Shown: positions 17,529-27,059, counted from the first letter of the stretch. The stretch: DNA of 64,000 nt from an uncultured Pelagimonas sp. (GCF_947498515.1 NZ_CANMKO010000013.1:62001-126000); one strand, 5' to 3'. The notes: a model not told the origin generated them from the letters alone. Translations and numbers: made by a program.

Positions 17529-17556
17529 CGGGCCGCAACGCATCTGCTGCGGCCCG
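17529..17556. terminator. GC-rich hairpin between EF-hand and sigma genes
   Basis: CGGGCCGCA and TGCGGCCCG form a perfect 9-bp stem 18 bp after the EF-hand stop. On the minus strand there is no U-run, so it may attenuate or protect mRNA rather than fully terminate. Confidence 0.5.
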
Positions 17557-17573
17557 ATTTCTTAGACAGGCAA

Positions 17574-18149
17574 TCAGTTGTTGCCGCGGCCATGACCTTT
17601 GCCGTGGCCTTTGCCATGACGGCCTTTGCCTTTACCCATCATGGCTGCCGCCTGCTCGACCTCTTCTTTGGTCAGCACGCCATCGTCATTGGCATCGGCA
17701 CGGTCGAACATCTTCATGGCACGATCGCCTTTGCCCTTGCCTTTGCCCATGCCACCGCGGGCTTCCATTTCTTCCTGGCTCAGCTTGCCATCCTTATCGG
17801 TGTCCAGCTTTTCCAGCATCGCATCCACGCGATCACCACGTTTCTTGGCACGCTCGGCGTCGCGCTTTTCAGCAGCAGCCTTAAGCTCTTCGGCGCTGAC
17901 GAAACCATCCTTGTCGGTATCGGTCGCGTCAAAACGGGCTTTGCCAGCGTTTTGTGCCTCTTCCTTGGTGATCTGACCGTCATTGTCTGCGTCCAGCATT
18001 TCGAACATCTGCTCGACGCCCATGCCGCGCATGCCTTTGCCGCCCATGCCCATGCCACCTTTGCCATGCTGCATGCCTGCTGCGGATGCCAAGCTACCTG
18101 CGCCCAAAGCCAAAATCAGAACACCGCCGAGGATTGTTGCGTTTTTCAT
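17574..18149 (-). CDS. Secreted EF-hand calcium-binding protein
   Basis: This 191-residue protein has a Sec signal peptide (MKNATILGGVLILALGAGSL, cleavage after ASA) and four canonical EF-hand loops: DADNDGQITKEE (53-64), DTDKDGFVSAEE (77-88), DTDKDGKLSQEE (116-127) and DANDDGVLTKEE (152-163). Gly/Met/Lys/His-rich linkers lie around residues 26-44 and 171-190; the latter repeats K-G-H-G and could bind metal. ATG 18149 has GGAG upstream; the longer frame from 18251 lacks support. It precedes the ECF sigma operon and may be its target or its periplasmic calcium/metal buffer. Confidence 0.85.
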   Translation of the reverse strand: MKNATILGGVLILALGAGSLASAAGMQHGKGGMGMGGKGMRGMGVEQMFEMLDADNDGQITKEEAQNAGKARFDATDTDKDGFVSAEELKAAAEKRDAERAKKRGDRVDAMLEKLDTDKDGKLSQEEMEARGGMGKGKGKGDRAMKMFDRADANDDGVLTKEEVEQAAAMMGKGKGRHGKGHGKGHGRGNN

Positions 18150-18387
18150 GTTCAGGTCTCCATTCCTGTTCGCTTTACTTACTAGGAACACCCAACTCTC
18201 TGGGCGTCTCTGTAAACTTCCACGGGCCAGCTTCGAACTTCCGTCGCACAAATTCGAAAAATCGCATCACAGCACATCACGCCCCCGTGAAGTCGATTTT
18301 CGCGACATCCCGACGCAAGGACATTTTGCGACCTTCTCCAAACCACCCAATCACCCACATGCTACTCCAGCGACGGAAAAAACTTGA

Positions 18388-18777
18388 ATGATGCTCACAC
18401 CTAAACCTGCCGATACCCGTGATGTGCGCACTGCGGTGCTGCGCGGATTGCGCGGGCGATGCCCCAATTGTGGGGCTGGGCCGCTTTTGGCGGGGTTTTT
18501 ACGGGTGCGCGATCATTGTCCGGTGTGCCGCGAACAATTGCGCCACCATGACACCCACAATGGACCTGCCTATGTCACCATGGTGATTGTCACCGCGATC
18601 ATGGGGCCGCTGCTGTCATATGTCTTTCAAACCTTCCATCCCGATCCGCTGATCTTTTTCACCATATTTACGGTTGGATGTGTCGGCCTGTCGCTTTACC
18701 TTCTGCCCAAGATGAAAGGCGCGATTGTGGCTTTCCAATGGGCGCGTCGCCAATATGGCTTTGCGCGTTCTGATTAA
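18388..18777 (+). CDS. DUF983 zinc-ribbon membrane protein
   Basis: The 129-residue protein has a CPNCG...CPVC zinc-ribbon-like pair (residues 25-47) and two hydrophobic segments (VTMVIVTAIMGPLLSYVF and LIFFTIFTVGCVGLSLYLL), the DUF983 layout. Family function is not settled; members often lie near cytochrome oxidase genes. Here it precedes a Nudix hydrolase by 18 bp, suggesting co-transcription. Confidence 0.85.
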   Translation: MMLTPKPADTRDVRTAVLRGLRGRCPNCGAGPLLAGFLRVRDHCPVCREQLRHHDTHNGPAYVTMVIVTAIMGPLLSYVFQTFHPDPLIFFTIFTVGCVGLSLYLLPKMKGAIVAFQWARRQYGFARSD

Positions 18778-18795
18778 TTTGGCGCTGGGGACTGC

Positions 18796-19497
18796 ATGAC
18801 AACCACCATAGACAAGACAGCTATCCGCAACGCGGCCACGATAATTGTTGTGCGCAATCGGCGGACGACACCGTCGGTTTTGATGGGGCAACGCGGGGCG
18901 CGGGCCGCCTTTATGCCCAATAAGTTCGTGTTTCCCGGTGGCGCAGTTGACGAAGATGACGCCAAGGTGCCCTTGGCCCGCCCCCTGCCCCAACTCTGTT
19001 CCGCCCGGCTAAACGAAAGTGCGCCCGCTGGCATGGCCCGCGCCTTGGCCGCCGCTGCTGTGCGTGAGTTGTGGGAAGAAACCGGCCAAATCCTTGGGGT
19101 GCCTGCGCCGTGGCCCGGAGCTGTACCGGTTGATTGGCTGTCATTTGCCGGGACCGGTCATCGCCCGGCCGCCGATGGGCTGCAATTTGTGTTCCGCGCC
19201 ATTACGCCCCCCGGGCGCCCGCGTCGCTTTGATGCGCGGTTCTTCCTGTTGGACGCGGATGCTTTGGCCTCTGATCCGGATGATTTCACCCACGCCACGG
19301 ATGAGCTTTCGCACTTGCAATGGATCCCGCTGGAACGGGTGCGCCACTTCGACCTGCCCTTCATCACCGAAGTTGTCTTGGCCGAAGTGACCGCCCGAAT
19401 TCAGGATGATACACCGCCTGCATCCGTGCCTTTCTTTCGTAACGATGACGAAGAAAGCTTGTTCTTGCGCCTGCGCGGCACCCCGATGAAAGACTGA
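18796..19497 (+). CDS. Nudix hydrolase
   Basis: A 233-residue protein. The Nudix box is present but split: FPGGAVDEDD near residue 56 is followed by a long insertion before VRELWEETGQILG, as in Nudix proteins with an extended box (NUDT19/CoA-type). It should hydrolyse a nucleoside-diphosphate-linked substrate with Mg2+; the substrate is unknown. It lies between DUF983 and an alpha/beta hydrolase with short gaps, so the three are probably one operon. Confidence 0.85.
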   Translation: MTTTIDKTAIRNAATIIVVRNRRTTPSVLMGQRGARAAFMPNKFVFPGGAVDEDDAKVPLARPLPQLCSARLNESAPAGMARALAAAAVRELWEETGQILGVPAPWPGAVPVDWLSFAGTGHRPAADGLQFVFRAITPPGRPRRFDARFFLLDADALASDPDDFTHATDELSHLQWIPLERVRHFDLPFITEVVLAEVTARIQDDTPPASVPFFRNDDEESLFLRLRGTPMKD

Positions 19498-19502
19498 CCT
19501 TG

Positions 19503-20261
19503 ATGCTCAATACTTTGTCCGTTGGCCAGCCCGGCGCCACGCCGCCGATGCTGATCATTCATGGCCTTTACGGGTCCGGGCGCAACTGGGGCGTGATTGC
19601 CAAACGCCTGTCAAACGAGCGTCTTGTTCTCACCCCAGACATGCGCAATCACGGCGACAGTTTCCGTTCGGACGTACATGATTACCCCGCGATGGCCTCC
19701 GATCTGGCCGAGGTGATCGAAGCCCACGGCGGCCGCGCCGATGTGGTTGGTCATTCCATGGGCGGCAAGGCGGCGATGGTTCTGGCCCTCACCCGGCCCG
19801 AATTGGTCAACCGGTTGGTCGTCGCCGACATCGCCCCGGTCACCTATACCCATAGCCAAATTCAGTTCATCGACGCCATGCGCAAGGTCGACCTGAGCCG
19901 CGTCGCCAAACGCTCGGACGCCGTCGAACAACTGGCCGAACATGTCGAAGACAAAACCCTTCAGGCGTTTTTCACCCAGTCTCTGGACATCAAAAACCAA
20001 AGCTGGAAGCTCAACCTTGATGCGCTGGCGGATCAGATGCCGCATATTCTTGGTTTTCCAGAGGTTACAGGCACTTATGACGGCTCGACCCTGTTTTTGT
20101 CCGGGGCTGATTCCGATTACGTTAAACCGGAATACCGCGACAAAATCCGCGCCCATTTCCCCAAGGCCCGCTTTGCCAAATTGCCCGGTGCTGGCCATTG
20201 GCTCCATGCCGAAAAGCCGCGCGAATTTGAGGCAAGCCTACGCGCCTTTTTGCCTATTTAA
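19503..20261 (+). CDS. Alpha/beta hydrolase (YbfF/ABHD11-like esterase)
   Basis: The 252-residue enzyme has the oxyanion motif HGLYGSGRNW, nucleophile elbow GHSMGG and a C-terminal catalytic GAGHWLHAEKP. It fits small cytoplasmic esterases of the YbfF type acting on acyl-CoA or short esters. The ATG at 19503 is 5 bp after the Nudix stop; an in-frame TTG immediately before it is less likely. Confidence 0.85.
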   Translation: MLNTLSVGQPGATPPMLIIHGLYGSGRNWGVIAKRLSNERLVLTPDMRNHGDSFRSDVHDYPAMASDLAEVIEAHGGRADVVGHSMGGKAAMVLALTRPELVNRLVVADIAPVTYTHSQIQFIDAMRKVDLSRVAKRSDAVEQLAEHVEDKTLQAFFTQSLDIKNQSWKLNLDALADQMPHILGFPEVTGTYDGSTLFLSGADSDYVKPEYRDKIRAHFPKARFAKLPGAGHWLHAEKPREFEASLRAFLPI

Positions 20262-20331
20262 CACACGGGGTGCCGCAAACACGGCCCATAGTTTTCAACT
20301 CTTTGAAACTGCATGCCGCTGATCTGAAATG

Positions 20332-20366
20332 CTGACCCGCTCCCCTTGATTGAACAGGCGGGTCAG
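20332..20366. terminator. Inverted repeat between convergent genes
   Basis: CTGACCCGC (20332-20340) and GCGGGTCAG (20358-20366) form a perfect 9-bp stem with a 17-base loop, between the hydrolase and the convergent LysR gene. There is no T-run. Confidence 0.4.
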
Positions 20367-20402
20367 GCACACTCAGCCGCTATGATCCGCGCGCCCAAAT
20401 CA

Positions 20403-21368
20403 TCACGCCTCGAGCACTCGCAACTCGCCCTCAAGCCAGGGCAGGTTTTGCAAGGCTGGGCTGATCACCATCTCGCTGACCAACATGCGCGTTGTGCGCG
20501 CCACATCGCGCGGCACCGTGTCGGCCCAATCCGATCCGGCGAACAACGAAATGGTACGCGAAAAAGGTTTGAACGGCACAGGGTGCACTTCCAACTGATC
20601 GTGCAACCGCCCGGCGCGCATATATCCCAGTGGCGTCGTGAGCCCCCATCCCATGCCGCGCGCAATCAGCGTCATCAAAGACAAATGTGCGCCAATTTCA
20701 AATCGCTCTGCAAATTCCAGTTTCTGACGGGCAAGATGCGCCTCGATTTGGGCCCCGATGCGTTGTTCCCGGTCATAGCGCAACAAAGGCTCGGCCTTCA
20801 TCAACGCGGCAACCCCACCGGCCTTGGCCGCCGCACCCCTTTGACAAACAAGGATAAAAGGATCTCGTACCAGCGGGTATTCAATGATCCCTTTGGCCAC
20901 GCCACCACTCGAGGCTGCGATGGCGATATGCAACCGGCGCGCCTCCATTTCTGCCGAAATCTCATGACTTGGTGCGGTGGTGAGTTTGAACCGGCACCGG
21001 CTCAGGCTTTCGGCCAGCATGGTCACCAATCGCGGCGTCAGGTCGTTGTCAAAATCATCAATGATCCCAAGGCTCAAGGTGCTAAGATGGGTCAGATCCA
21101 TCACCGTCAATTCGCTTTGGGCCAGCCGCAGTTGCGCCAACACCGTTTGGGTGCGTTGCAAATAGGTGCGCCCCGCCGGAGTAAGCTGCATCGGTCGTCG
21201 ACCATGATCCACCAGATCAGTGCCGAGCGCCGTTTCGAGATTGCGCATTTGTTGACTGACGGCGGGTTGGCTCAGCCCGGTGATCTCAGCGGCGCGCGCC
21301 ACCGACCCGGACGAGGCCAGCGCCTCAAATACCTCAAGGCCCCGAAGGGTCACACCTTTGATCAGCAT
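20403..21368 (-). CDS. LysR-type transcriptional regulator
   Basis: This 321-residue protein has an N-terminal winged helix-turn-helix (GSVARAAEITGLSQPAVSQQ, residues 21-40) and a periplasmic-binding-protein-like effector domain. It is divergent from the HisD-family dehydrogenase with only 74 bp between starts, the classic arrangement for a regulator controlling its neighbour. The effector is unknown; if the neighbour is HpsN, dihydroxypropanesulfonate or a product is a candidate. Confidence 0.9.
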   Translation of the reverse strand: MLIKGVTLRGLEVFEALASSGSVARAAEITGLSQPAVSQQMRNLETALGTDLVDHGRRPMQLTPAGRTYLQRTQTVLAQLRLAQSELTVMDLTHLSTLSLGIIDDFDNDLTPRLVTMLAESLSRCRFKLTTAPSHEISAEMEARRLHIAIAASSGGVAKGIIEYPLVRDPFILVCQRGAAAKAGGVAALMKAEPLLRYDREQRIGAQIEAHLARQKLEFAERFEIGAHLSLMTLIARGMGWGLTTPLGYMRAGRLHDQLEVHPVPFKPFSRTISLFAGSDWADTVPRDVARTTRMLVSEMVISPALQNLPWLEGELRVLEA

Positions 21369-21442
21369 ATCAGGTCCTCTTCGCGCCGCTCCACATTAAG
21401 CTTTTCCAAAACTCCCCCCTCCGCGTCAAGGATTCCCAACTC

Positions 21443-22738
21443 ATGCCGCCCAAACATTTGAAAACTGCCCCCGGTTTGCCAGAGACCGCTCAGGCCGATG
21501 TCACGGACACTGTTCAGATCATGCTGACACGCCTGCGCACGCAGGGCGAAGAGGCCGCGCGCGACTATGCCCGCCGGTTGGATGGCTGGACGCAAGACAT
21601 CGTTGTGACGCCCGAGCAGGTCGAAGCCGCGCGCAAACAAACCCCGCAAGAGCTCCAAGATGCGCTGCGCTATGCCCATGACAATATTCGCGCTTTTGCC
21701 GAGGCTCAGCGCGCCTCGATCACAGAGTTTCGCACCGAAATTCGCCCAGGATTGATCGCCGGCCAGCGTCTTTTGCCGGTCGCTTCGGCGGGGTGTTACG
21801 TGCCGGGAGGCCGCTACGCTCATATCGCTTCGGCACTGATGACCATCGCCACCGCCCGCGCCGCCGGAGTGCGGCACGTCACCGCTTGCGCCCCGCCGCG
21901 TGGCACCGGCATTGACGCTCCGACCCTGTTTGCCATGGACTTGGCCGGGGCCGATACAATCCTGACGCTGGGTGGCGTTCAGGGCATCGCCGCCATGGCC
22001 TTTGGCCTGTTTGGGGGCCCCGCCGCCGATGTGCTTGCTGGTCCCGGTAACGCCTTTGTGGCCGAAGCCAAACGTCAACTCTTTGGCCCTCTGGGCATCG
22101 ATATGTTCGCGGGGCCAACCGATGTCCTGATCCTTGCCGATCAAAGCGCCGACCCGGCCCGCGTCGCGCTTGACCTTATTGGTCAGGCCGAACATGGCCC
22201 AACGTCGCCTTGCTGGCTTGTGACTGACTCGGCGGATTTGGCCAAGAGCGTTCTGGCTCATATTGCCCAAACCATCGCCACGCTCCCAGAGGAAAACGCC
22301 GCCGCTGCCCGTGCCTCATGGGACGCCATGGGCGAGGTCGTTCTATGCGACACCCGCGATGAAATGCTGGCCCAAGCGGATCACTATGCCCCTGAGCACC
22401 TTCATGTCCAATGTGACGATCTGGATTGGTGGCGTGACAATCTCAACGCCTATGGGTCTCTTTTCCTTGGCGAAAAAACCACCGTAGCCTTTGGTGACAA
22501 GGCCGCTGGTCCCAATCATGTGCTCCCGACCTCTGGTGCCGCGCGCTATACCGGCGGCCTCTCGGTTCACAAGTTCCTGAAGACCACCACATGGCAAGAG
22601 GTCACCGACGAGGCACTCTTAGACCTCGCACAAGCCACCTCAACCATTTCTCGTGCCGAGGGCATGGTTGGGCATGCTTTGACCGCTGAACACCGCATGG
22701 CCGACCTCGCGCCACCGCCGCTCAAAGCGCGTGCTTAA
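21443..22738 (+). CDS. hpsN: HisD-family NAD-dependent dehydrogenase, probably sulfopropanediol 3-dehydrogenase
   Basis: The 431-residue enzyme keeps the zinc ligands of histidinol dehydrogenase (QAEH, an Asp in AFGDKAAGPNH, and a late His in GMVGHALTAEH) and the NAD-binding GPGN loop. Its variable segments (AEHGPTSPCWLVT, YTGGLSVHKFLKT) differ from true HisD and resemble HpsN, which oxidises 2,3-dihydroxypropane-1-sulfonate to sulfolactate in roseobacters. It is not next to his genes and has its own divergent LysR regulator. Assignment to HpsN rather than another HisD paralogue is by memory of motifs and is moderately sure. Confidence 0.65.
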   Translation: MPPKHLKTAPGLPETAQADVTDTVQIMLTRLRTQGEEAARDYARRLDGWTQDIVVTPEQVEAARKQTPQELQDALRYAHDNIRAFAEAQRASITEFRTEIRPGLIAGQRLLPVASAGCYVPGGRYAHIASALMTIATARAAGVRHVTACAPPRGTGIDAPTLFAMDLAGADTILTLGGVQGIAAMAFGLFGGPAADVLAGPGNAFVAEAKRQLFGPLGIDMFAGPTDVLILADQSADPARVALDLIGQAEHGPTSPCWLVTDSADLAKSVLAHIAQTIATLPEENAAAARASWDAMGEVVLCDTRDEMLAQADHYAPEHLHVQCDDLDWWRDNLNAYGSLFLGEKTTVAFGDKAAGPNHVLPTSGAARYTGGLSVHKFLKTTTWQEVTDEALLDLAQATSTISRAEGMVGHALTAEHRMADLAPPPLKARA

Positions 22739-22752
22739 TCCCATGCAACAAA

Positions 22753-22775
22753 GGCCCCGGCTCACGGCTGGGGCC
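22753..22775 (+). terminator. Terminator hairpin after the HisD-family gene
   Basis: GGCCCC and GGGGCC pair around an 11-base loop 14 bp after the stop codon, followed by CTATT. Confidence 0.55.
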
Positions 22776-22828
22776 CTATTCATCTCGCCTTGAAACTCTC
22801 GGGGTGAATTTGTTGCTTGCAACCAAGA

Positions 22829-22906
22829 GCGGGCGATCCCCCTCAAAATCCGTGCACGGATTTTGGCCACCGCCCGCGGCAGGCGCGTGATCCCCTTGGG
22901 GATCAC
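22829..22906. repeat. Palindromic repeat cluster (22-bp palindrome family)
   Basis: A perfect 22-bp palindrome at 22844-22865 (half-site CAAAATCCGTG) is flanked by GCGGGCG (22829-22835) and CGCCCGC (22871-22877), forming a larger inverted repeat. A second near-perfect palindrome, GTGATCCCC-TT-GGGGATCAC, lies at 22887-22906. The first belongs to the same family as the tandem pairs at 50008-50051 and 59701-59744. Confidence 0.8.
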
Positions 22907-22914
22907 ACTTACAA

Positions 22915-23274
22915 TTAATAGCCGCTACAGCTGCTTTCAGAGCGGGCGACAAACGCCTTGTAGCGCTTCCAAAAGGCTTCGTTGCGGGTGTTGTCTGACT
23001 GTCGAATTTCTTGTGCGCGATGCGGATCACGGAAAAAACTTGCGGCCATTTTCTGATCACCCGACGACAACGATCCATTCGCCACGCCCTGAATACAACC
23101 ACACAACCGGCGGTTCGCCGCTTTGCGATCTGCGCTCAGGCACGCCTTCGAAATCGGCCCGGTCGCAAAGTTCACACTCGCCCCGCCCCGATAGCGCGAC
23201 ACGTCTTCTCTTTTGCCGCCGCCACATGCTGCCAGCGTGCAAACAACCACAACCAAAAGTGCTGCGTTCCTCAT
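22915..23274 (-). CDS. Small lipoprotein of unknown function
   Basis: From ATG 23274 the 119-residue protein begins MRNAALLVVVVCTLAACGGG, a lipoprotein signal with lipobox LAAC. The mature part has several Cys (ACLSADRK, LCGCIQG, SSCSGY) and basic helices. I do not recognise a domain; related roseobacter proteins are annotated inconsistently. The longer frame to 23490 crosses the xylA terminator and is rejected. It is transcribed in the same direction as the xyl operon but lies beyond that terminator. Confidence 0.75.
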   Translation of the reverse strand: MRNAALLVVVVCTLAACGGGKREDVSRYRGGASVNFATGPISKACLSADRKAANRRLCGCIQGVANGSLSSGDQKMAASFFRDPHRAQEIRQSDNTRNEAFWKRYKAFVARSESSCSGY

Positions 23275-23450
23275 AACAATCCTGTCTCTGCCTATGTCTT
23301 GACGCACGTCCCGTTTCTGAACCTGCATCAAGGGTCGGTGCGGGTTTTCCCGTCTGCTCCGGCCTACTGTCCTCAGGAGCATCATGCGCCATTCAAGCCC
23401 TAGAATCAATTCCTGAAAACCCGGCAAAACTATCTGCGGCCAAACAAAAA

Positions 23451-23474
23451 CGCCCCCCGGTTTCCCGGAGGGCG
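23451..23474 (-). terminator. Rho-independent terminator of the xyl operon
   Basis: On the minus strand CGCCCTCCGGG-AAA-CCGGGGGGCG is followed by TTTTTGTTT, 22 bp after the xylA stop. A strong intrinsic terminator. Confidence 0.85.
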
Positions 23475-23496
23475 TAAAATCCATACTCAACGCGCT

Positions 23497-24804
23497 TTAG
23501 ACAAAGCGGTTAACGTAGTTTTCCAAAATTTCCTGACGGCCGGATTTTGGCTCTGGGTTGATGCCCTCATCCAACACACGTTGGGTGATCGCACCTAGAT
23601 CACTGCCCAACATCGCCTTGGCACTGTCGCTGTCCCAGCCTGCATAACGCGCGCTTAGCGCCTCATCCAAACCGCCATCCTCGACCATCGCCGCCGCCGC
23701 TTTAAAGCCACGCGCACAGATGTCCATACCACCGACGTGCGCAGCAATCAGGTCCTCGGCATCAATCGATTGACGGCGCACTTTGGCGTCGAAATTCGTA
23801 CCACCGGTATCAAACCCACCCGATTTCAGGATGTGATAATAGGCCAGCGCAACCTCGGGCGTGTTGTTGGGGAACTGATCCGTATCCCAACCCGACTGAT
23901 AATCGTTGCGGTTCATATCGATTGAGCCAAGCATACCCTCAGAAGTCGCCACCGCGATTTCATGCTCAAACGAATGCCCGGCCAAAATCGCATGACCCTG
24001 CTCAAGGTTTAGCTTCACCTCGTTCTCAAGGCCATATTTGCGCAGGAACCCGATGCAAGTCGCGGCATCGTAATCATACTGATGCTTGCTTGGTTCTTGT
24101 GGCTTTGGCTCAACCAAAATCGCGCCTTTGAAGCCGATCTTGTGCTTGTAATCGACAACCATGTTCAAGAACCGGCCCATATGGTCAAGCTCGGCGCCCA
24201 TGTCGGTATTCAAAAGGGTCTCATAGCCCTCACGACCACCCCAAAGCACATAGTTCTGACCGCCCAACTTGTGGGTCGCATCCAAACAGGATTTCACCGT
24301 CGCCGCCGCAAAGGCAAAGACATCGGGGTCTGGGTTAGTGCTTGCGCCGCCCATCCAGCGGCGATCGCTGAACATATTGGCCGTGCCCCACAACAGGTCT
24401 GGCCCGCCGGCTTCCATCTTCTCACCCATATAATCGGTGATCTCGTTCAGCGTGCTCAGGTTGCCCGCAAACGACCCCTGATCAGGGCGCACATCCGCGT
24501 CATGCCAGCAATAAAAGGGCGTGCCGAGAATATCGAACATCTCAAACGCCACATCGGCCTTGAGCTTGGCGCGCTCCATATCGTCTTGGGGGTGCCACGG
24601 GCGCACAAAGGTCTGGCCGCCAAACGGGTCGCCGCCCTCCCAGGCAAAGCTATGCCACCACGCCACGGCAAAGCGCAGATGCTCTTCCATGCGCTTGCCC
24701 ATGACAATTTCGTCCGGGTTGTAATGACGAAACGCCATTGGGTTGGTGCTGTCCGCACCCTCATATTTTACTTTTTCGATACCGTCGAAGAAACCAGTGC
24801 TCAT
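23497..24804 (-). CDS. xylA: Xylose isomerase
   Basis: This 435-residue cytoplasmic enzyme interconverts D-xylose and D-xylulose. Family motifs are clear: [11 protein letters not shown], the metal-binding [16 protein letters not shown], and [17 protein letters not shown]. Length is normal for the longer (class II) isomerases. GGAGGTCCTTGAAAC-like spacing before ATG 24804 is not ideal, but the start [16 protein letters not shown] matches the family. It is the last gene of xylF-xylH-xylG-xylA and is followed by a strong terminator. Confidence 0.97.
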   Translation of the reverse strand: MSTGFFDGIEKVKYEGADSTNPMAFRHYNPDEIVMGKRMEEHLRFAVAWWHSFAWEGGDPFGGQTFVRPWHPQDDMERAKLKADVAFEMFDILGTPFYCWHDADVRPDQGSFAGNLSTLNEITDYMGEKMEAGGPDLLWGTANMFSDRRWMGGASTNPDPDVFAFAAATVKSCLDATHKLGGQNYVLWGGREGYETLLNTDMGAELDHMGRFLNMVVDYKHKIGFKGAILVEPKPQEPSKHQYDYDAATCIGFLRKYGLENEVKLNLEQGHAILAGHSFEHEIAVATSEGMLGSIDMNRNDYQSGWDTDQFPNNTPEVALAYYHILKSGGFDTGGTNFDAKVRRQSIDAEDLIAAHVGGMDICARGFKAAAAMVEDGGLDEALSARYAGWDSDSAKAMLGSDLGAITQRVLDEGINPEPKSGRQEILENYVNRFV

Positions 24805-24835
24805 CTCGGAGGTCCTTGAAACATATAGGTTGTGA

Positions 24836-24853
24836 CCCCGGCCGTTCCCGGGG
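24836..24853 (-). terminator. Intra-operon hairpin between xylG and xylA
   Basis: CCCCGG and CCGGGG form a 6-bp stem in the 60-bp xylG-xylA gap. No U-run follows on the minus strand, so it is more likely an mRNA stability element than a full terminator. Confidence 0.4.
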
Positions 24854-24864
24854 CCAATTTGGTG

Positions 24865-25623
24865 TTATCCTGCGGCTTTCTCACCCGGTTTCTTGCCGAG
24901 GATAATCATGCTCAGAAGGTCATCATCAGTCACATCAGGGATGTTCACCGTGCCAACCAGCTTGCCGTTTTTCATCACGCTGGCGCGGTCACATAGCTCC
25001 AAAACCGCATGTACATCGTGGTCGATCAAGAAAATCCCGATACCCTCGGCCTTGAGCTGTTGGATCAGCTCGGCCACCATCTGGGTTTCCTGCGGCCCCA
25101 AGGCCGCCGTCGGTTCATCCATGATCAAAATGCGCGCGTTGAAATAGACCGCGCGGGCAATCGCCACCGATTGGCGCTGACCACCCGACAGGGCCGATAC
25201 GGGCGAGCTGAACTTTTGGAAGTTCGGGTTCAACCGGCCCATGATCTTGCGGGTCTCGGCCTCCATCGCGTCATCATCCAGCGTCCCCGCTGGCGTCATC
25301 AGCTCTCGGCCCAAAAACAGGTTCGCCGCCGCATCAAGGTTATCCGCCAGCGCAAGTGTCTGATAGATCGTCTCGATGTTGTGTTTGCGCGCATCACGTG
25401 GGTTGTGAATTTCGACCTTTTCGCCATTCACATAGATATCCCCGGTGCCCTGATAGGCGCCCGAAAGCATCTTGATCAGCGTCGATTTCCCCGCGCCGTT
25501 GTGGCCCAAAAGGCCGACAACTTCACCCGGATACAGATCGACCGAAACGTCATCCACCGCATGGACCCCACCAAAGGAGATGCCCATGTTTTTCATTTCC
25601 ACCAAAGGAGTTTGCTTGTCCAT
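24865..25623 (-). CDS. xylG: Sugar ABC transporter ATP-binding protein, single-domain
   Basis: The 252-residue ATPase has Walker [10 protein letters not shown], signature LSGGQRQ, Walker [13 protein letters not shown] and the H-loop DHDVH. It powers import of the sugar bound by the neighbouring XylF-like protein. E. coli XylG has two fused ATPase domains (about 510 residues); this protein has one and resembles FrcA-type subunits, so it should act as a homodimer. ATG 25623 has AAGGAG upstream. It begins 11 bp after the permease gene. Confidence 0.9.
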   Translation of the reverse strand: MDKQTPLVEMKNMGISFGGVHAVDDVSVDLYPGEVVGLLGHNGAGKSTLIKMLSGAYQGTGDIYVNGEKVEIHNPRDARKHNIETIYQTLALADNLDAAANLFLGRELMTPAGTLDDDAMEAETRKIMGRLNPNFQKFSSPVSALSGGQRQSVAIARAVYFNARILIMDEPTAALGPQETQMVAELIQQLKAEGIGIFLIDHDVHAVLELCDRASVMKNGKLVGTVNIPDVTDDDLLSMIILGKKPGEKAAG

Positions 25624-25634
25624 AATCTTTCTCC

Positions 25635-26900
25635 TTATTGGCCGGTGCGACGGCGGTAGACGATGTCGATCCACACCGCAAAGACCAGAACGATACCGAC
25701 AACAATCGACTGCAACGGGGCGTCAACGCCGACCGAGGCCATACCAGATTGCAGCGATTGCATGATCAACGCGCCGATAACCGCGCCATAGATGGTGCCG
25801 AAACCGCCCGACAATGCCGTGCCGCCAATAACCGCCGCCGCAATCACCCGCAGCTCGTCTAGCGTGCCAAGGCCCACGTCCACCGCGTTCAAACGTGCCG
25901 AAGCGATGATCGACGCGATGCCCGTAAGCGCACCCATCAGGGCGAAAATCTTGACCGTGAGCAAGCGGGTGTTGATGCCCGAAAGCTCTGCGGCCTCTGG
26001 GTTCCCCCCGGTGGCGTACACATAGCGGCCAAAGCGCGTGCGGCTTGCCACGATGGTCATACCAACGGTCACCACCAGCAGGATCACCACCGGAATAGCA
26101 ACGCCGTGATACCAAACCATACCTTCGGTAAGCTCGATCCCATCGGCCTTGGCGATGCGTTTCATCGCGCCTTTGGCAATCGGATAGCTATTCATCACCC
26201 AAACAAAGCAGAGGATCAAACCAGCGGCGAGACCCATCAAGATACCCTCGGCCCAGATCGGTTTGACGGTAAAGCCATGACCGGCCTTGCGGCGACGGCT
26301 CATCAGCATCAAAGCAACGGCAGCAACGGCTGAAATCACCCCAAAGGCCCAGCTAAGTGTGACACCCAAAGTGCCCTCAGCGCCCCCACCCAAAAGGCGG
26401 AATGTTGCGTCTAGCGGCGCTTGGGTCTGCCCTTCGGTGACCCACCACATCGCACCGCGATAAACAAGGAACCCGCCCAGTGTCACGATGAACGCAGGCA
26501 CCGTCAGATAGCCAATGATCCAGCCCTGGAACGCGCCCAACATCGCGCCCAGCGATATGGCCGCCAGCACACCAATGATCCAAATCATCGGATTGCCAAG
26601 CCCCAGCATATCAGGCAGCACTTGCACCTGAAGGGCGGCGACCACCATGCCGATAAAGCCCAGCATCGAGCCAACCGACAGGTCGATATTGCGTGTGACG
26701 ATGACAAACACCATGCCCGTCGCCATAACGGCCACCGAGGCGGTTTGCACCGACAAGTTAAACAGGTTGCGCGGTGTTAGAAACCGCCCCCCTGTGATCA
26801 CGTCGAACACGATCCACAGAACGACAAGCGCCCCGATCATGCCCAAAAGCCGGGTGTCTAACCCAAGCTTTGAAAAGAAGTTTTTCGCATTGTTTTGCAT
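25635..26900 (-). CDS. xylH: Xylose ABC transporter permease
   Basis: A 421-residue integral membrane protein of the RbsC/XylH type, with about ten hydrophobic segments and the family stretch [18 protein letters not shown] near residue 370. It forms the channel for xylose import. The longer TTG-initiated frame from 26939 is less likely than ATG 26900. A stable hairpin lies between it and xylF. Confidence 0.92.
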   Translation of the reverse strand: MQNNAKNFFSKLGLDTRLLGMIGALVVLWIVFDVITGGRFLTPRNLFNLSVQTASVAVMATGMVFVIVTRNIDLSVGSMLGFIGMVVAALQVQVLPDMLGLGNPMIWIIGVLAAISLGAMLGAFQGWIIGYLTVPAFIVTLGGFLVYRGAMWWVTEGQTQAPLDATFRLLGGGAEGTLGVTLSWAFGVISAVAAVALMLMSRRRKAGHGFTVKPIWAEGILMGLAAGLILCFVWVMNSYPIAKGAMKRIAKADGIELTEGMVWYHGVAIPVVILLVVTVGMTIVASRTRFGRYVYATGGNPEAAELSGINTRLLTVKIFALMGALTGIASIIASARLNAVDVGLGTLDELRVIAAAVIGGTALSGGFGTIYGAVIGALIMQSLQSGMASVGVDAPLQSIVVGIVLVFAVWIDIVYRRRTGQ

Positions 26901-27010
26901 GTGAACCACGTCCCGGATCGCAGTTGTGAAAAACGCCAATCACGCTCATGCGGCCGCGCGGCTACATCAGGTGTTTTAAGGGTGACGCTTTTGAGAAGAA
27001 ATTTTGAGGC

Positions 27011-27048
27011 GTCCCCCCGGCCCGGCCACAAGGCTGGACCGGAGGGAC
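27011..27048 (-). other. Stable hairpin between xylF and xylH
   Basis: GTCCC-x-CCGG-x-CC-x-GCC pairs with its complement around ACAA, giving a long, nearly perfect stem just after the xylF stop. Such hairpins after binding-protein genes (as after malE) protect the upstream mRNA from 3' decay, giving more binding protein than permease. There is no U-run. Confidence 0.65.
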
Positions 27049-27059
27049 AAAGCGTTAGC

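Noticed and set aside
18150-18387. ECF -35/-10 promoter upstream of the EF-hand gene
   Set aside because: A GGAAGTTT element is present on the minus strand, but I could not match a -10 or a second copy upstream of the sigma gene, so it is not listed.
20346-21461. 371-codon + strand frame opposite LysR
   Set aside because: It mirrors a clear LysR gene and has no family features.
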